Source: Clostridiales bacterium (lineage in GTDB: Bacteria; Bacillota; Clostridia; Saccharofermentanales; Saccharofermentanaceae). Taken from it: DNA of 64,000 bases. The notes beneath the pieces were generated by a model, which ran no database searches, had not been told where the DNA came from, and was given only the letters and a program-made list of their open reading frames with translations. The stretch's first letter is position 1; every line of letters starts with the position of its first letter. Positions 25,223 through 33,892 of this stretch are shown one piece after another. The stretch lies in contig JAFRRJ010000015.1 of assembly GCA_017428155.1 (NCBI GenBank), forward strand, positions 1-64,000, given 5' to 3'. The translations under genes and the position numbers were made by a program.

Positions 25223-27625
25223 TTAAGCTGATCCTTCAAAGACCGAATCGCAGTATCTTACTGTTGCCATTGCATCCTTTGCATAGGCATCTGCGCCGAT
25301 CTGGTCTGCGTATTCGGGTGTCATTACCGCACCGCCTACAACGATCTTTGTATCGGGCTTTTTCTCACGCATGAGCTTTATGGTCTCTTCCATCGAAGCA
25401 ACCGTTGTTGTCATGAGAGCGGAAAGGCCCACGACCTTGATGTTGTTCTCGATGGCGCAGTCAACGATCACTTCGGGCGGAACATCCTTGCCCAGATCTA
25501 TTACGTCGTAGCCGTAATTCTCGAGCATGACCTTAACGATATTCTTGCCGATGTCGTGAATGTCACCTTTGACCGTGGCCATGATGACCTGGCCCTTAGT
25601 GTTTCTGGGTTTGTCAGCCATGGCCTCCTTAACGACTGCGAAAGCCGCCTTTGCAGCATCTGCGCTCATGAGAAGCTGGGGAAGGAATATGGTCCCCGCC
25701 TCAAAACCTTTTCCGACGCGGTCTAGCGACGGAATGAGTTCGCTATCAATTATCTCGAGTGAATCTCTTCCTGAATCAAGTGCCTCTTTCATTGCTTCGG
25801 CGGCTCTTCCGACAACGCCTCTCTCGATAGCTTCTCCTAATGTCAGGACAGCTCCGGACGCAGCACCGGAACTTTTTGTGCTTGCGACAGTGGTAGAGCC
25901 GGCAACATAATCCTTGAAAGCAGTAATGAATTCCTGAAGATTAGGGTCAAGGTTCATTAACGCGTTAAATGATCTGTAGGATGCCATCATGGGGCCGTTG
26001 CACGGGTTGATGATCGCGCAGGAAAGACCGTTCTGCATCGCCATCGTAAGGAAGTGCGAATTGACGAGTTCTCTGGCGGGAAGACCGAAGGAGATATTTG
26101 ATACACCGAGGATCGAATGGCCGTCGAATTCGTCTCTTACACGTCTTACCGTATCAAGGGTCGCAATGGCGGAATTAGGATCTGAAGAGACTGTCATTGC
26201 AAGGCCATCGATAACGATATCCTTTCTCGGAATACCGTATCTGTCAGCTTCTTCGTAGATGCGCTTTGCAATAGCGATCCTGCCGTCTGAAGTCTCAGGA
26301 ATACCGCCTTCGTCAAGAGGAAGAGCGACCAGAACGCCGCCGTATTTAGCAACCAGCGGCATTACTGCCTTAATGTTTTCTTCCTTGCCGTTAACGGAGT
26401 TTATCATGGGCTTGCCGTTATAGATGCGCATGCCGCGCTCTAACGCTTCGATATTGGTTGTGTCTATCTGCAGAGGAAGATTTGTAACTGACTGGATCTT
26501 CAATACAACGTCTTCCATCATGGAAGGCTCGTCGATCTCGGGAAGACCAACATTGACGTCTAAGATGTGAGCGCCGGCCTCTTCCTGCTTCAACGCTTCG
26601 GTCAGAAGGTAATCGGTATTGTGGTCACGCAGAGCCTGCTGGAGCTTCTTCTTGCCTGTAGGATTGATCCTCTCACCGATTATGACGGGCTTCTTGCCGA
26701 TTTTAACGCAGTCTGCAAAGCTCGTAACGTAAGTCTCATTCTTAAACGTAGGAGCGGTGAAGGGAACTGCCTTAACCGTATTTATCATCTTGCTGATGTG
26801 ATCGGGAGTCGTTCCGCAGCAGCCGCCCATAACGTGTACGCCCAGCTTCGCGATCTGCTCCATGACACTTGCGAAGTCATCAGGATCGACGTCGTAAACT
26901 GTCATGCCGTTCTCTGTTCTCGGAAGACCCGCGTTAGGGTTAACAACGATAGGAAGGGAGCAGCACTTAACAAGGCGCTCTGCGATAGGGAGCATCTGTG
27001 TCGGGCCGAAGCCGCAGTTGATGCCGACAGCATCGACCTTAAGGCCTTCTAACATTGCGACAGTGCCTTCAACTCCGCCGCCCGTAAGGAGCTTACCTGT
27101 CTCGTCGTAGACCATCGTAACTATGATGGGCAGGTCGCATACCTCTTTTGCTGCAACTACTGCTGCCTTTGCTTCGTAGGAGTCGCTCATCGTCTCGATG
27201 AGGACCAGATCTCCGCCTGCCTCATATCCTGCCTTTATGATCTCAGCGAAAACATCGACTGCCACGTTAAACGGAAGATCTCCCATGGGCTCTAAAAGCT
27301 TACCTGTGGGGCCCACGTCTATTGCGACATAAGCGTCATCTTCGCGTCCGGCTTCTTTCCTTGCCTTTTGACAGATCTTAACTGCAGCGGTAACGATCTC
27401 GGATACGTTATCGAACTTGAATCTGTTGGCACCGAAAGTGTTAGTATTTACGATATTTGATCCTGCATCGAAATAGCTTTTGTTAAGCGCTTTTATATCA
27501 TCCGGTCTTGTGAGGTTCCATGTCTCGGGAAGCTCGCCGCCCTTAAGTCCCAATCCCTGAAGGATTGAGCCTGTGCCGCCGTCACAAAAAAGCCATTCTT
27601 TTCCAAGTCTTTCTCTTAAGCCCAT
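25223..27625 (-). CDS. metH: Cobalamin-dependent methionine synthase, without reactivation domain
   Basis: This 800-aa enzyme transfers methyl from methyltetrahydrofolate through cobalamin to homocysteine. Modules in order are a homocysteine/zinc domain (about 1-290, with Cys in GINCGFG and the pair in GGCCGTTPDH), a pterin-binding domain (about 320-570), a B12 cap (about 590-670), and a B12 Rossmann domain with GDIHDIGKNIV, whose His ligates cobalt. The C-terminal AdoMet-binding activation domain of long MetH is absent and is encoded next door. The start is 27625 behind GAGGAC. An earlier in-frame codon at 27682 lies inside the upstream gene. Confidence 0.95.
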   Translation of the reverse strand: MGLRERLGKEWLFCDGGTGSILQGLGLKGGELPETWNLTRPDDIKALNKSYFDAGSNIVNTNTFGANRFKFDNVSEIVTAAVKICQKARKEAGREDDAYVAIDVGPTGKLLEPMGDLPFNVAVDVFAEIIKAGYEAGGDLVLIETMSDSYEAKAAVVAAKEVCDLPIIVTMVYDETGKLLTGGGVEGTVAMLEGLKVDAVGINCGFGPTQMLPIAERLVKCCSLPIVVNPNAGLPRTENGMTVYDVDPDDFASVMEQIAKLGVHVMGGCCGTTPDHISKMINTVKAVPFTAPTFKNETYVTSFADCVKIGKKPVIIGERINPTGKKKLQQALRDHNTDYLLTEALKQEEAGAHILDVNVGLPEIDEPSMMEDVVLKIQSVTNLPLQIDTTNIEALERGMRIYNGKPMINSVNGKEENIKAVMPLVAKYGGVLVALPLDEGGIPETSDGRIAIAKRIYEEADRYGIPRKDIVIDGLAMTVSSDPNSAIATLDTVRRVRDEFDGHSILGVSNISFGLPARELVNSHFLTMAMQNGLSCAIINPCNGPMMASYRSFNALMNLDPNLQEFITAFKDYVAGSTTVASTKSSGAASGAVLTLGEAIERGVVGRAAEAMKEALDSGRDSLEIIDSELIPSLDRVGKGFEAGTIFLPQLLMSADAAKAAFAVVKEAMADKPRNTKGQVIMATVKGDIHDIGKNIVKVMLENYGYDVIDLGKDVPPEVIVDCAIENNIKVVGLSALMTTTVASMEETIKLMREKKPDTKIVVGGAVMTPEYADQIGADAYAKDAMATVRYCDSVFEGSA

Positions 27626-27627
27626 GT

Positions 27628-28305
27628 TTATTTGTCCTCTTTCGAATATGCGCAGGTGTCGTGCCTGTTGCAGCCCGAGCACCCGGAACAGCCGGTCTTG
27701 TTCTTATCTATCCCGATGCCGATTATCGCCGTAACTGATTTGGTCGGCACCATAAGAAGAGAATCGGTAAGTTCAATACCGGTATGTTTTGTAATATCAA
27801 GAAGCCTGAACCAGTCCTTCTGATGATCGAGCTTCAGGTCTCCGTAGCCCGGGGAGAAGCGGGGTCTGAGAAATAACCCCTGCGCGGCGTAGGACTTCTC
27901 GAGCTTATCATTATAATCATCCAGAAAAGCCTCGATAGCGGCGGCTCCGGTTGCCTGATATATAGACACTTCGGCAGAGGATGTAACCGCGGCTCTCCTT
28001 ACCAGCATATCGCAGGCGGGACCGATTGTTGCCGCAAGAAGGATCGCTCCGCAGCAATCCTTCAGGTTCCTTGCAAGGGATTCTGAAGCAAGGATAACCT
28101 CTTCGGTATCGTTATAGACTGTGATCTCATTTCCTCTTATCCTTACAGGATATTCTTTTGAAATGACGCGCGGATGAGACTGGGCAGCAACCTGCTCCAT
28201 AGCCTTATCGATCCTGACCTGTGTCTCAGGATCGATATCTGAGATGCCGCGGTAACCCATGTATCTCAAAACTTCTTTTTCGGGAATGTCGACAGAAAGA
28301 GGCAT
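27628..28305 (-). CDS. Methionine synthase reactivation-domain protein (stand-alone)
   Basis: This 225-aa protein matches the C-terminal AdoMet-binding activation domain of MetH. The signature RPRFSPGYGDLKLDHQ (about 143-158) and the helical part before it are typical. It would reductively methylate inactive cob(II)alamin on the neighbouring short MetH. The C terminus has an extra cysteine cluster (CSGCSGCNRHDTC) that could hold a metal or iron-sulfur centre. It sits between metF and metH with 1-2 nt contacts, an operon order common in Clostridia. Confidence 0.88.
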   Translation of the reverse strand: MPLSVDIPEKEVLRYMGYRGISDIDPETQVRIDKAMEQVAAQSHPRVISKEYPVRIRGNEITVYNDTEEVILASESLARNLKDCCGAILLAATIGPACDMLVRRAAVTSSAEVSIYQATGAAAIEAFLDDYNDKLEKSYAAQGLFLRPRFSPGYGDLKLDHQKDWFRLLDITKHTGIELTDSLLMVPTKSVTAIIGIGIDKNKTGCSGCSGCNRHDTCAYSKEDK

Positions 28306-29168
28306 TAACCGATGATCCCCTTGAGGTTATATAGTATGTCGGAAGCTACATCGGGCTTATTCATCGAATATACGTGGATATGCGTAATGCCGTTTGCGAT
28401 GAGGTCTATTATCTGCTCTGAAGCATAGATAATGCCTGCCTGGCGCATCGATACGGGATCATCGCCGAAGCGGTCGACAATCGCCTTGAAACGCTCGGGA
28501 ACGCTGGTGCCGGAGAGCTGGACCGATCTTGAGAGCTGTCTTGCTGTCGTGATAGGCATGATGCCCGGAACGACGGGGACATTGATCCCCACATCCTTTA
28601 CCCTGTAGAGGAAGTTATAGAAGATATTGTTGTCAAAGAACATCTGTGTCGTAAGGAAATCACAGCCTGCATCGACCTTTTCTTTAAGGAAGTGGATATC
28701 GTCAGCCTTGTGAACGCACTCGATGTGACCTTCGGGATAACAAGCGCCGCCGATGCAGATGTCGGGATCCTGCGCTCTGATATCTCTGATGAGGTCTGAT
28801 GCATGAGCATAATCGTTGCAGACGATACCGTCCTTTGGAGGATCGCCTCTTAAAGCCATTACGTTGTCTATATTGTTCTCGCGGATCTGGCTGATCATGT
28901 TAGCCACGTGCTCTTTGGTTGATGCCACGCATGTAAGGTGGGGCATTACAGGAACACCGTGAAGATTCTTGATGTCTGAAGCGACCTCAATGGTCATCTT
29001 GGATGTAGAGCCTGCGGCACCGTAGGTTACGGACATGTATGAAGGCCCGAGAGCTGCAATAGCGCCTGCAGCGGTCTTAACGTCCTCAAGGCCTGTCTCA
29101 GCCTTGGGAGGGAAGACCTCGAATGATATCGTAGGAGTCTTGTCAGCAAGTATTTTGTTAATCTTCAT
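28305..29168 (-). CDS. metF: Methylenetetrahydrofolate reductase
   Basis: This 287-aa FAD TIM-barrel enzyme reduces 5,10-methylene-THF to 5-methyl-THF, the methyl donor of MetH. Visible features are FEVFPPKAETGLED near the N terminus (catalytic Glu region), TYGAAGS, ALRGDPPKD and the DFLTTQMFFDN block. It is the first gene of the metF–activation–metH operon, reading away from the importer genes. No S-box or T-box was recognised in the 154-bp upstream gap. Confidence 0.95.
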   Translation of the reverse strand: MKINKILADKTPTISFEVFPPKAETGLEDVKTAAGAIAALGPSYMSVTYGAAGSTSKMTIEVASDIKNLHGVPVMPHLTCVASTKEHVANMISQIRENNIDNVMALRGDPPKDGIVCNDYAHASDLIRDIRAQDPDICIGGACYPEGHIECVHKADDIHFLKEKVDAGCDFLTTQMFFDNNIFYNFLYRVKDVGINVPVVPGIMPITTARQLSRSVQLSGTSVPERFKAIVDRFGDDPVSMRQAGIIYASEQIIDLIANGITHIHVYSMNKPDVASDILYNLKGIIG

Positions 29169-29322
29169 AAATAAAATCCTTGTTTAGTTATAGTTTTTCT
29201 ATATAGAACGGTTGCTCTAAAGTATACCTCATTAGAAAGCAAAGCATTATAATAATTTTGTAAAACAGCGGACAAACAGGCTATCCCTATTATGTCAGTT
29301 GGTTTATTAGGAGGTAATTAGA

Positions 29323-30378
29323 ATGAAGAAGATAATTTCTGTTGTACTGGCTGCCGCTGCTGTACTTTCATTTGCGACAGGCTGTTCCAAGATCAAGGAT
29401 ATCACCAAGAATTCTGATGTTGAGTCTCTGGTATCTGCAGGTCAGGATATTTACAACGAACTCAATATCGAGATCCCCACAAAAGACCGTTCAGGCAATG
29501 ACATCAAAGTGCCTGAGAAGGTCGAGAAGATTGTCTCTATGGCTCCGTCCACGACACAGCTTCTTATCGATCTGGGCCTGGCAGACAAGATCGTCGGAAT
29601 CGACACCAACTCTGCTTCTTATGCTGATAAGCTCAAGTCCGATGTAGCTCAGTTCGACATGATGTCACCTGATAATGAGGCTATTGCAGCACTTGATCCC
29701 GATATCGTTTTCACATCCGGAATGAGCTCGGTAGGCGGCACATCACCTTTCCAGTCTCTTATCGACAGCGGTATCTGCGTTGCTGATATCCCTTCACCTT
29801 CTTCTATCGAAGGTATCTGTGAAGACATCGAATTCACCGGTGCCTGCGTAGGCAAGGGCCCTGAGGCACTTGCTCTGTCCAAGGGCCTTACAGTATTTAT
29901 GCAGGGCGTTGAAGAGGCCGGCAAGTCCATTAAGGAAGAAGATCAGAAGACCGTAATGGTAATGATGAACGTTCCTTCTGCTGAATATCCCACTATCTAT
30001 ACATTCGGCAAGGGCACTTACATGAACGAGATGCTCGAGGCTGTCGGAGCAAAGAACGTATTCGGTGATCAGGAAGGCTGGCTCGCTGTTTCCGTTGAGG
30101 AAGCTATCGCTGCTAATCCTGACATTATTCTTATGGACTGCAACTGGATGCCTGACGCAGCAGATCAGGTTAAGGCTCTTGAAGGCTGGGAGAATGTCAC
30201 GGCAGTTAAGAACGGTTCTGTCTATGCAATAGATGAGGATCTCTGCTCACGTCCGAATCAGCACATCTCCGAGGCTACACTTGAATGGGGCAAGACCATC
30301 TATGCTGATAAGTTCGGCAACTTCACACAGTCTTTCGACGATATCAAGGATGACATTCTTGAGAAGATACTCGGATAA
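29323..30378 (+). CDS. Metal-chelate/cobalamin ABC importer, substrate-binding lipoprotein
   Basis: This 351-aa PF01497-type (BtuF/FhuD/FecB) binding protein has a lipoprotein signal ending FATGC, with Cys21 for lipidation. The fold begins KIVSMAPSTTQLLIDLGLADKIVGID, and the two lobes are joined by a helix. It delivers cobalamin, heme or ferric siderophore to the permease encoded 19 nt downstream. Cobalamin is favoured only by the neighbouring B12-dependent metH. No cobalamin riboswitch or Fur box was recognised. The ribosome site AGGAGG lies 7 nt before ATG. Confidence 0.9.
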   Translation: MKKIISVVLAAAAVLSFATGCSKIKDITKNSDVESLVSAGQDIYNELNIEIPTKDRSGNDIKVPEKVEKIVSMAPSTTQLLIDLGLADKIVGIDTNSASYADKLKSDVAQFDMMSPDNEAIAALDPDIVFTSGMSSVGGTSPFQSLIDSGICVADIPSPSSIEGICEDIEFTGACVGKGPEALALSKGLTVFMQGVEEAGKSIKEEDQKTVMVMMNVPSAEYPTIYTFGKGTYMNEMLEAVGAKNVFGDQEGWLAVSVEEAIAANPDIILMDCNWMPDAADQVKALEGWENVTAVKNGSVYAIDEDLCSRPNQHISEATLEWGKTIYADKFGNFTQSFDDIKDDILEKILG

Positions 30379-30397
30379 TTCTTAAGCGAGCAATATC

Positions 30398-31429
30398 ATG
30401 ACTAAGAAGGGCACAGGACTAAAGATAGCGATATCGGCTGTCCTGTGCCTTTTTATATTGCTTCTCGCGATCAGGCAGGGAAGCGTATATATCTCGCTCA
30501 AAGATCTCTTCGGGATCATCGGAGGCCACATCACGGGCAAGGGAACACCTGACGGCATTGAGCCCATGCTGGATTCTATATTCTGGACTATCAGAATGCC
30601 CAGAGCCCTTATGGCCTTTATGGTCGGAGGCGCTCTCTCGATAAGCGGCGCGTGTATGCAGGCGTTACTCCAGAACCCTCTGGCTTCTTCCTATACTTTG
30701 GGTGTCTCGTCCGGTGCTTCGCTCGGCGCGGCGCTCGTAATAATCCTCGAAATATCAATTCCTGTTCTTGCAGGCTTCATGCTTCCTTTTGCAGGCTTCG
30801 CATTCGGTCTTGCAACAGTTGTAGGCGCACTTCTTCTGGCGTCCGCGATCGACAGGAGCGTATCTAACACGACAGTCGTCCTGATAGGTATGATCCTGTC
30901 GCTATTCGTAAACGGCATAATGAATCTTCTGTCCTCGCTCTATTCAGACAATTCGAAGCAGCTCCATCTCTGGATGATGGGGTCGTTTTCCGCAAGGAAC
31001 TGGACCCACTGCGCGATAATGCTTCCGGTTTGCATTATTGGTCTTATCTGCCTTTTGCTCATGTCTCGAAAACTGGATATCATGAGTTTTGGCGACCTTC
31101 AGGCACAGGCGATGGGCGTGGATTCAAAGAAAACAAAGATCATCTCGATCCTTATCTGCGCACTCCTTACCGGCGTATCCGTAGCCTTCACAGGCGTCAT
31201 CGGATTTGTTGATCTCGCAGCGCCCCATGTAGTACGCAAGATATTCGGACCTTCACATAAACTCGTTATACCGATGTCATTTTTATATGGCGGTGCATTC
31301 ATGGCGCTCTGCGACCTCATATCACGAACACTTTTATCACCGCGCGAGATCCCCGTCGGTGCAGTGACGGCACTTATCGGCGCACCGTTCTTCGCATATG
31401 TTTTCTTCGCTTCAAGGAGGAAACGCTAA
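30398..31429 (+). CDS. FecCD-family ABC permease
   Basis: This 343-aa, ten-span permease is of the BtuC/FhuB type. Family motifs include IRMPRALMAFMVGGALSISGACMQALLQNPLA and, near the end, GVIGFVDLAAPHVVRKIFG, which couples to the ATPase. The final REIPVGAVTALIGAPFFAYVF is also typical. It sits between the binding lipoprotein and the ATPase. A homodimer with two ATPases is the known arrangement. Confidence 0.94.
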   Translation: MTKKGTGLKIAISAVLCLFILLLAIRQGSVYISLKDLFGIIGGHITGKGTPDGIEPMLDSIFWTIRMPRALMAFMVGGALSISGACMQALLQNPLASSYTLGVSSGASLGAALVIILEISIPVLAGFMLPFAGFAFGLATVVGALLLASAIDRSVSNTTVVLIGMILSLFVNGIMNLLSSLYSDNSKQLHLWMMGSFSARNWTHCAIMLPVCIIGLICLLLMSRKLDIMSFGDLQAQAMGVDSKKTKIISILICALLTGVSVAFTGVIGFVDLAAPHVVRKIFGPSHKLVIPMSFLYGGAFMALCDLISRTLLSPREIPVGAVTALIGAPFFAYVFFASRRKR

Positions 31430-32182
31430 ATGATTATCACATGTAAGAACATGAGCGCCGGCTACGGCAAAAATAAGATCCTGTATGACATTAATCTTGT
31501 GATCGAACCGGGCGAGAAGGTCTTTATCGGCGGTGCGAACGGCTCAGGTAAGACAACACTCCTGCGCGTCCTTTCAGGCCTTATTCCGCATGAAGGAGAA
31601 GTCCTGATAGACGGCAAAGATGTTTCTTCAATGAAGAGAAAAGATATCGCAAAGCTGATAGCTCTCATGCCTCAGACAAATGAGATCTATTTCCCGTATA
31701 CAGTTAATGAGACTGTGCTCTTAGGAACATATGCAGATTCAGGTAATTCGCTTTTTGGTACTGATCCCAAATCTGCTCAGTTCGCAATCAAGTGCATGGA
31801 TGACTGCGGCGTTCTTGAATATAAAGACAGGCACTTAGATGAACTCTCCGGCGGGCAGCTTCAGCGGGTGCTTCTTGCAAGGACTTTTGCACAGGGTTCA
31901 CCATTCCTTTTCCTGGACGAACCGGGCAACAATCTCGATATCAAATACAGGGCAGAGCTTTGCGACAAACTCAACAGCTGGGCAGCAGGCAAGACCGGTG
32001 ATATTGATAACACACTTGTCGCTGTTTTCCACGATCTTGAGCAGGCGAAGAGATGCTGCACAAGAGCGGTTATGCTTAAAGACGGCAAGGTTGTTTTCGA
32101 TGGTGACATAAACGAAGCAATGAAGCCCGGGATGCTCATGAACATCTACGATTTTGATGTGGCATCGTACGTGAAAGGCTGA
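31430..32182 (+). CDS. ABC importer ATP-binding protein (BtuD/FecE type)
   Basis: This 250-aa ATPase shows Walker A GGANGSGKTT (about 36-45), signature LSGGQLQR and Walker B FLFLDEP, followed by the LDIKYRAEL region typical of iron/B12 importers. The start ATG directly follows the permease stop (TAAATG), with AGGAGG upstream. A terminator lies about 80 nt downstream, closing a three-gene importer operon. Confidence 0.94.
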   Translation: MIITCKNMSAGYGKNKILYDINLVIEPGEKVFIGGANGSGKTTLLRVLSGLIPHEGEVLIDGKDVSSMKRKDIAKLIALMPQTNEIYFPYTVNETVLLGTYADSGNSLFGTDPKSAQFAIKCMDDCGVLEYKDRHLDELSGGQLQRVLLARTFAQGSPFLFLDEPGNNLDIKYRAELCDKLNSWAAGKTGDIDNTLVAVFHDLEQAKRCCTRAVMLKDGKVVFDGDINEAMKPGMLMNIYDFDVASYVKG

Positions 32183-32262
32183 TTATTCGGATAAGCAAGG
32201 CAAAGAGATAAAACTGTACTTGGTGGATTAAATACAAACGATTAAGATCTGTATAATACATG

Positions 32263-32298
32263 AGCCTTCTATGGAAGCTATACCATGGAAGGCTTTTT
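32263..32298 (+). terminator. Terminator of the importer operon
   Basis: AGCCTTCTATGG and CCATGGAAGGCT (one G-U) form a 12-bp stem with an 8-nt loop and TTTTT tail. Confidence 0.85.
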
Positions 32299-32420
32299 GT
32301 TTGTGCAACTTACACCCATTAGGCGGTCCGGGGGGTGTTCAAAATATCCAATGTAATATTACAAATCAAATATAGCCAATGATATTATCTTCTCAATAAT
32401 TTATCCCGGAGGGGCTGGAA

Positions 32421-33539
32421 ATGGGAAAAACAAAGGCTAAGACCAAAACTAAGGCTAAGAAGTATAAGTCTTTTAAGGATTTCCTTAGAGCAAAGGACAT
32501 CAAGGTATCCGCAAAGACTTATTTCGTTGATGCTATGGGCGGCATGGCTCAGGGACTTTTCGCATCACTTCTTATCGGAACAATACTTTCAACACTGGCT
32601 AAGTATCTCGGAATGGCAGATTGCTATCCGATCGTAAGATTCGCGCATTATCTTGCTGAGGCAGGCAAGCTTGCTTCCGCTGCAACAGGTGCTGCAATCG
32701 GTGTAGGAATCGCTGTTGCATTGAAGGCACCCATGCTCGTTATGGCATGTTCTGCAGCAATCGGCATGTTTGCAAATGCTTATCCGGGAAAGCCCTATGC
32801 GGCAGGTCCTTTGGGCGTATTCATTGCGGTCATCTTCGCTGTTGAATTCGGTAAGGCAGTTTCCAAGGAAACAAAAGTGGATATCCTCGTAACACCTATC
32901 GTTACTTTGGGCGTAGGATCACTCGTTGCATATCTTACATGCCCGGGAGTTGCAGTAATAATGAACTGGCTCGGTAACTTCATCAATACCACAACACAGC
33001 TTCACCCGTTCGTTATGGGTATCATCATATCCGTTGTTGTCGGTATCATCCTTACGCTTCCTATCTCTTCTGCAGCTATCTGTGCGTCGATCAGTATCGC
33101 CGGTCTTGCCGGCGGCGCTGCTCTTGCAGGGTGCTGTGCACAGATGGTCGGCTTTGCAGTTGCTTCCTTCAGAGAGAATAAGTGGGGCGGTGTCGTATCA
33201 CAGGGCCTCGGAACATCTATGCTCCAGATGCCTAACATCATGACTCATCCCCAGATCTGGATCCCTGCAACACTTGCTTCAGCGATCACAGGCCCTATGG
33301 CTACCATGATATTCAAGCTCGAGTGCAACGGCGTATCTGCCGGAATGGGTACCTGCGGTCTTGTAGGTCCTATCGGATGCTTCTCTGCTATGTCTGAGTC
33401 CGGCACTCTTAACTGGTTTGCTTGGCTCGGTATGTTCTGCATCTGCCTTTTCACACCTGCAGTCCTCTCGCTGCTCTTCAGCGAGATCATGCGCAAGTTA
33501 GGCTGGATCAAAGAAGGCTATATGAAGCTCCAGAGTTGA
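32421..33539 (+). CDS. PTS EIIC-like membrane permease (PF13303 type)
   Basis: This 372-aa protein starts with a Lys/Thr-rich tail (TKAKTKTKAKKYKS), followed by about nine hydrophobic spans. The sequence GGMAQGLFASLLIGTIL and the Gly/Ala-rich middle (GLAGGAALAGCCAQMVGFAV) fit the PTS_EIIC_2 family. No EIIA or EIIB domain, nor any PTS gene, is nearby, so sugar phosphotransfer is not shown. Members are often annotated as sugar transporter subunit IIC or regulatory protein. GGAGGGG is the ribosome site. The gene is monocistronic. Confidence 0.75.
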   Translation: MGKTKAKTKTKAKKYKSFKDFLRAKDIKVSAKTYFVDAMGGMAQGLFASLLIGTILSTLAKYLGMADCYPIVRFAHYLAEAGKLASAATGAAIGVGIAVALKAPMLVMACSAAIGMFANAYPGKPYAAGPLGVFIAVIFAVEFGKAVSKETKVDILVTPIVTLGVGSLVAYLTCPGVAVIMNWLGNFINTTTQLHPFVMGIIISVVVGIILTLPISSAAICASISIAGLAGGAALAGCCAQMVGFAVASFRENKWGGVVSQGLGTSMLQMPNIMTHPQIWIPATLASAITGPMATMIFKLECNGVSAGMGTCGLVGPIGCFSAMSESGTLNWFAWLGMFCICLFTPAVLSLLFSEIMRKLGWIKEGYMKLQS

Positions 33540-33892
33540 TTTTCCGCATGTTTGAGGGCTTTTTGAGCTCGAAAATGCTTTGAGAATCGAATTGTTGTGT
33601 TTGTATATTTTCGCCTGATGTTTGCCGAAAAGATAAGGGCATTTTGACACAGTACGAAAAATGAAGAGTTATATATAATCATGGTAAGGATACCCGTTGA
33701 GGGTTCCGGACATTTAATACAGCATTTAAATGGTTTTTTGTTTCTCGCATCGCGGCTTCCAAACGGGAGCCGCGTTTGCTGTTTATGGGCATGAAGGTCG
33801 AGTGCTGATGATTTTGATTAGTTTTTTCAGTATTAATGTGGTAAAAGTAGCATATGTGATATCGAAAACCTTGACCTGGAGGAGAAGTTCAT
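33540..33892. other. Structured leader region before the ABC exporter
   Basis: This is 353 bp without a gene. A TTGACA (33644-33649) precedes TTATAT (69-74) or TATAAT (74-79), although the spacing (19 or 24) is long. Downstream lie two stem-loops: CATTTAA/TTAAATG followed by GGTTTTTT (33711-33739), and CGCGGCTTCC/GGGAGCCGCG followed by TTTGCTGTTT (33751-33780). The second ends about 110 nt before the exporter start. No known riboswitch class was recognised. Confidence 0.55.
33751..33780 (+). terminator. Terminator-like hairpin in the exporter leader
   Basis: A 10-bp GC-rich stem (CGCGGCTTCC/GGGAGCCGCG, one G-U) with an AAAC loop and a T-rich tail lies between a possible promoter and the coding start. 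It fits an attenuator but could simply end an upstream transcript. Confidence 0.5.

Noticed and set aside
27628..27682. Longer metH start at 27682
   Set aside because: It would overlap the reactivation gene by about 55 bp and has no ribosome site, whereas ATG 27625 has GAGGAC upstream.
29169..29322. Cobalamin, SAM or other riboswitch before metF or the importer
   Set aside because: No conserved core (B12 box, S-box, T-box) was found on either strand.
33661..33780. Known riboswitch (ykkC/guanidine, ZTP, preQ1) before the ABC exporter
   Set aside because: A GGGTTCCGG stretch was noticed, but the other conserved parts of these classes are missing.
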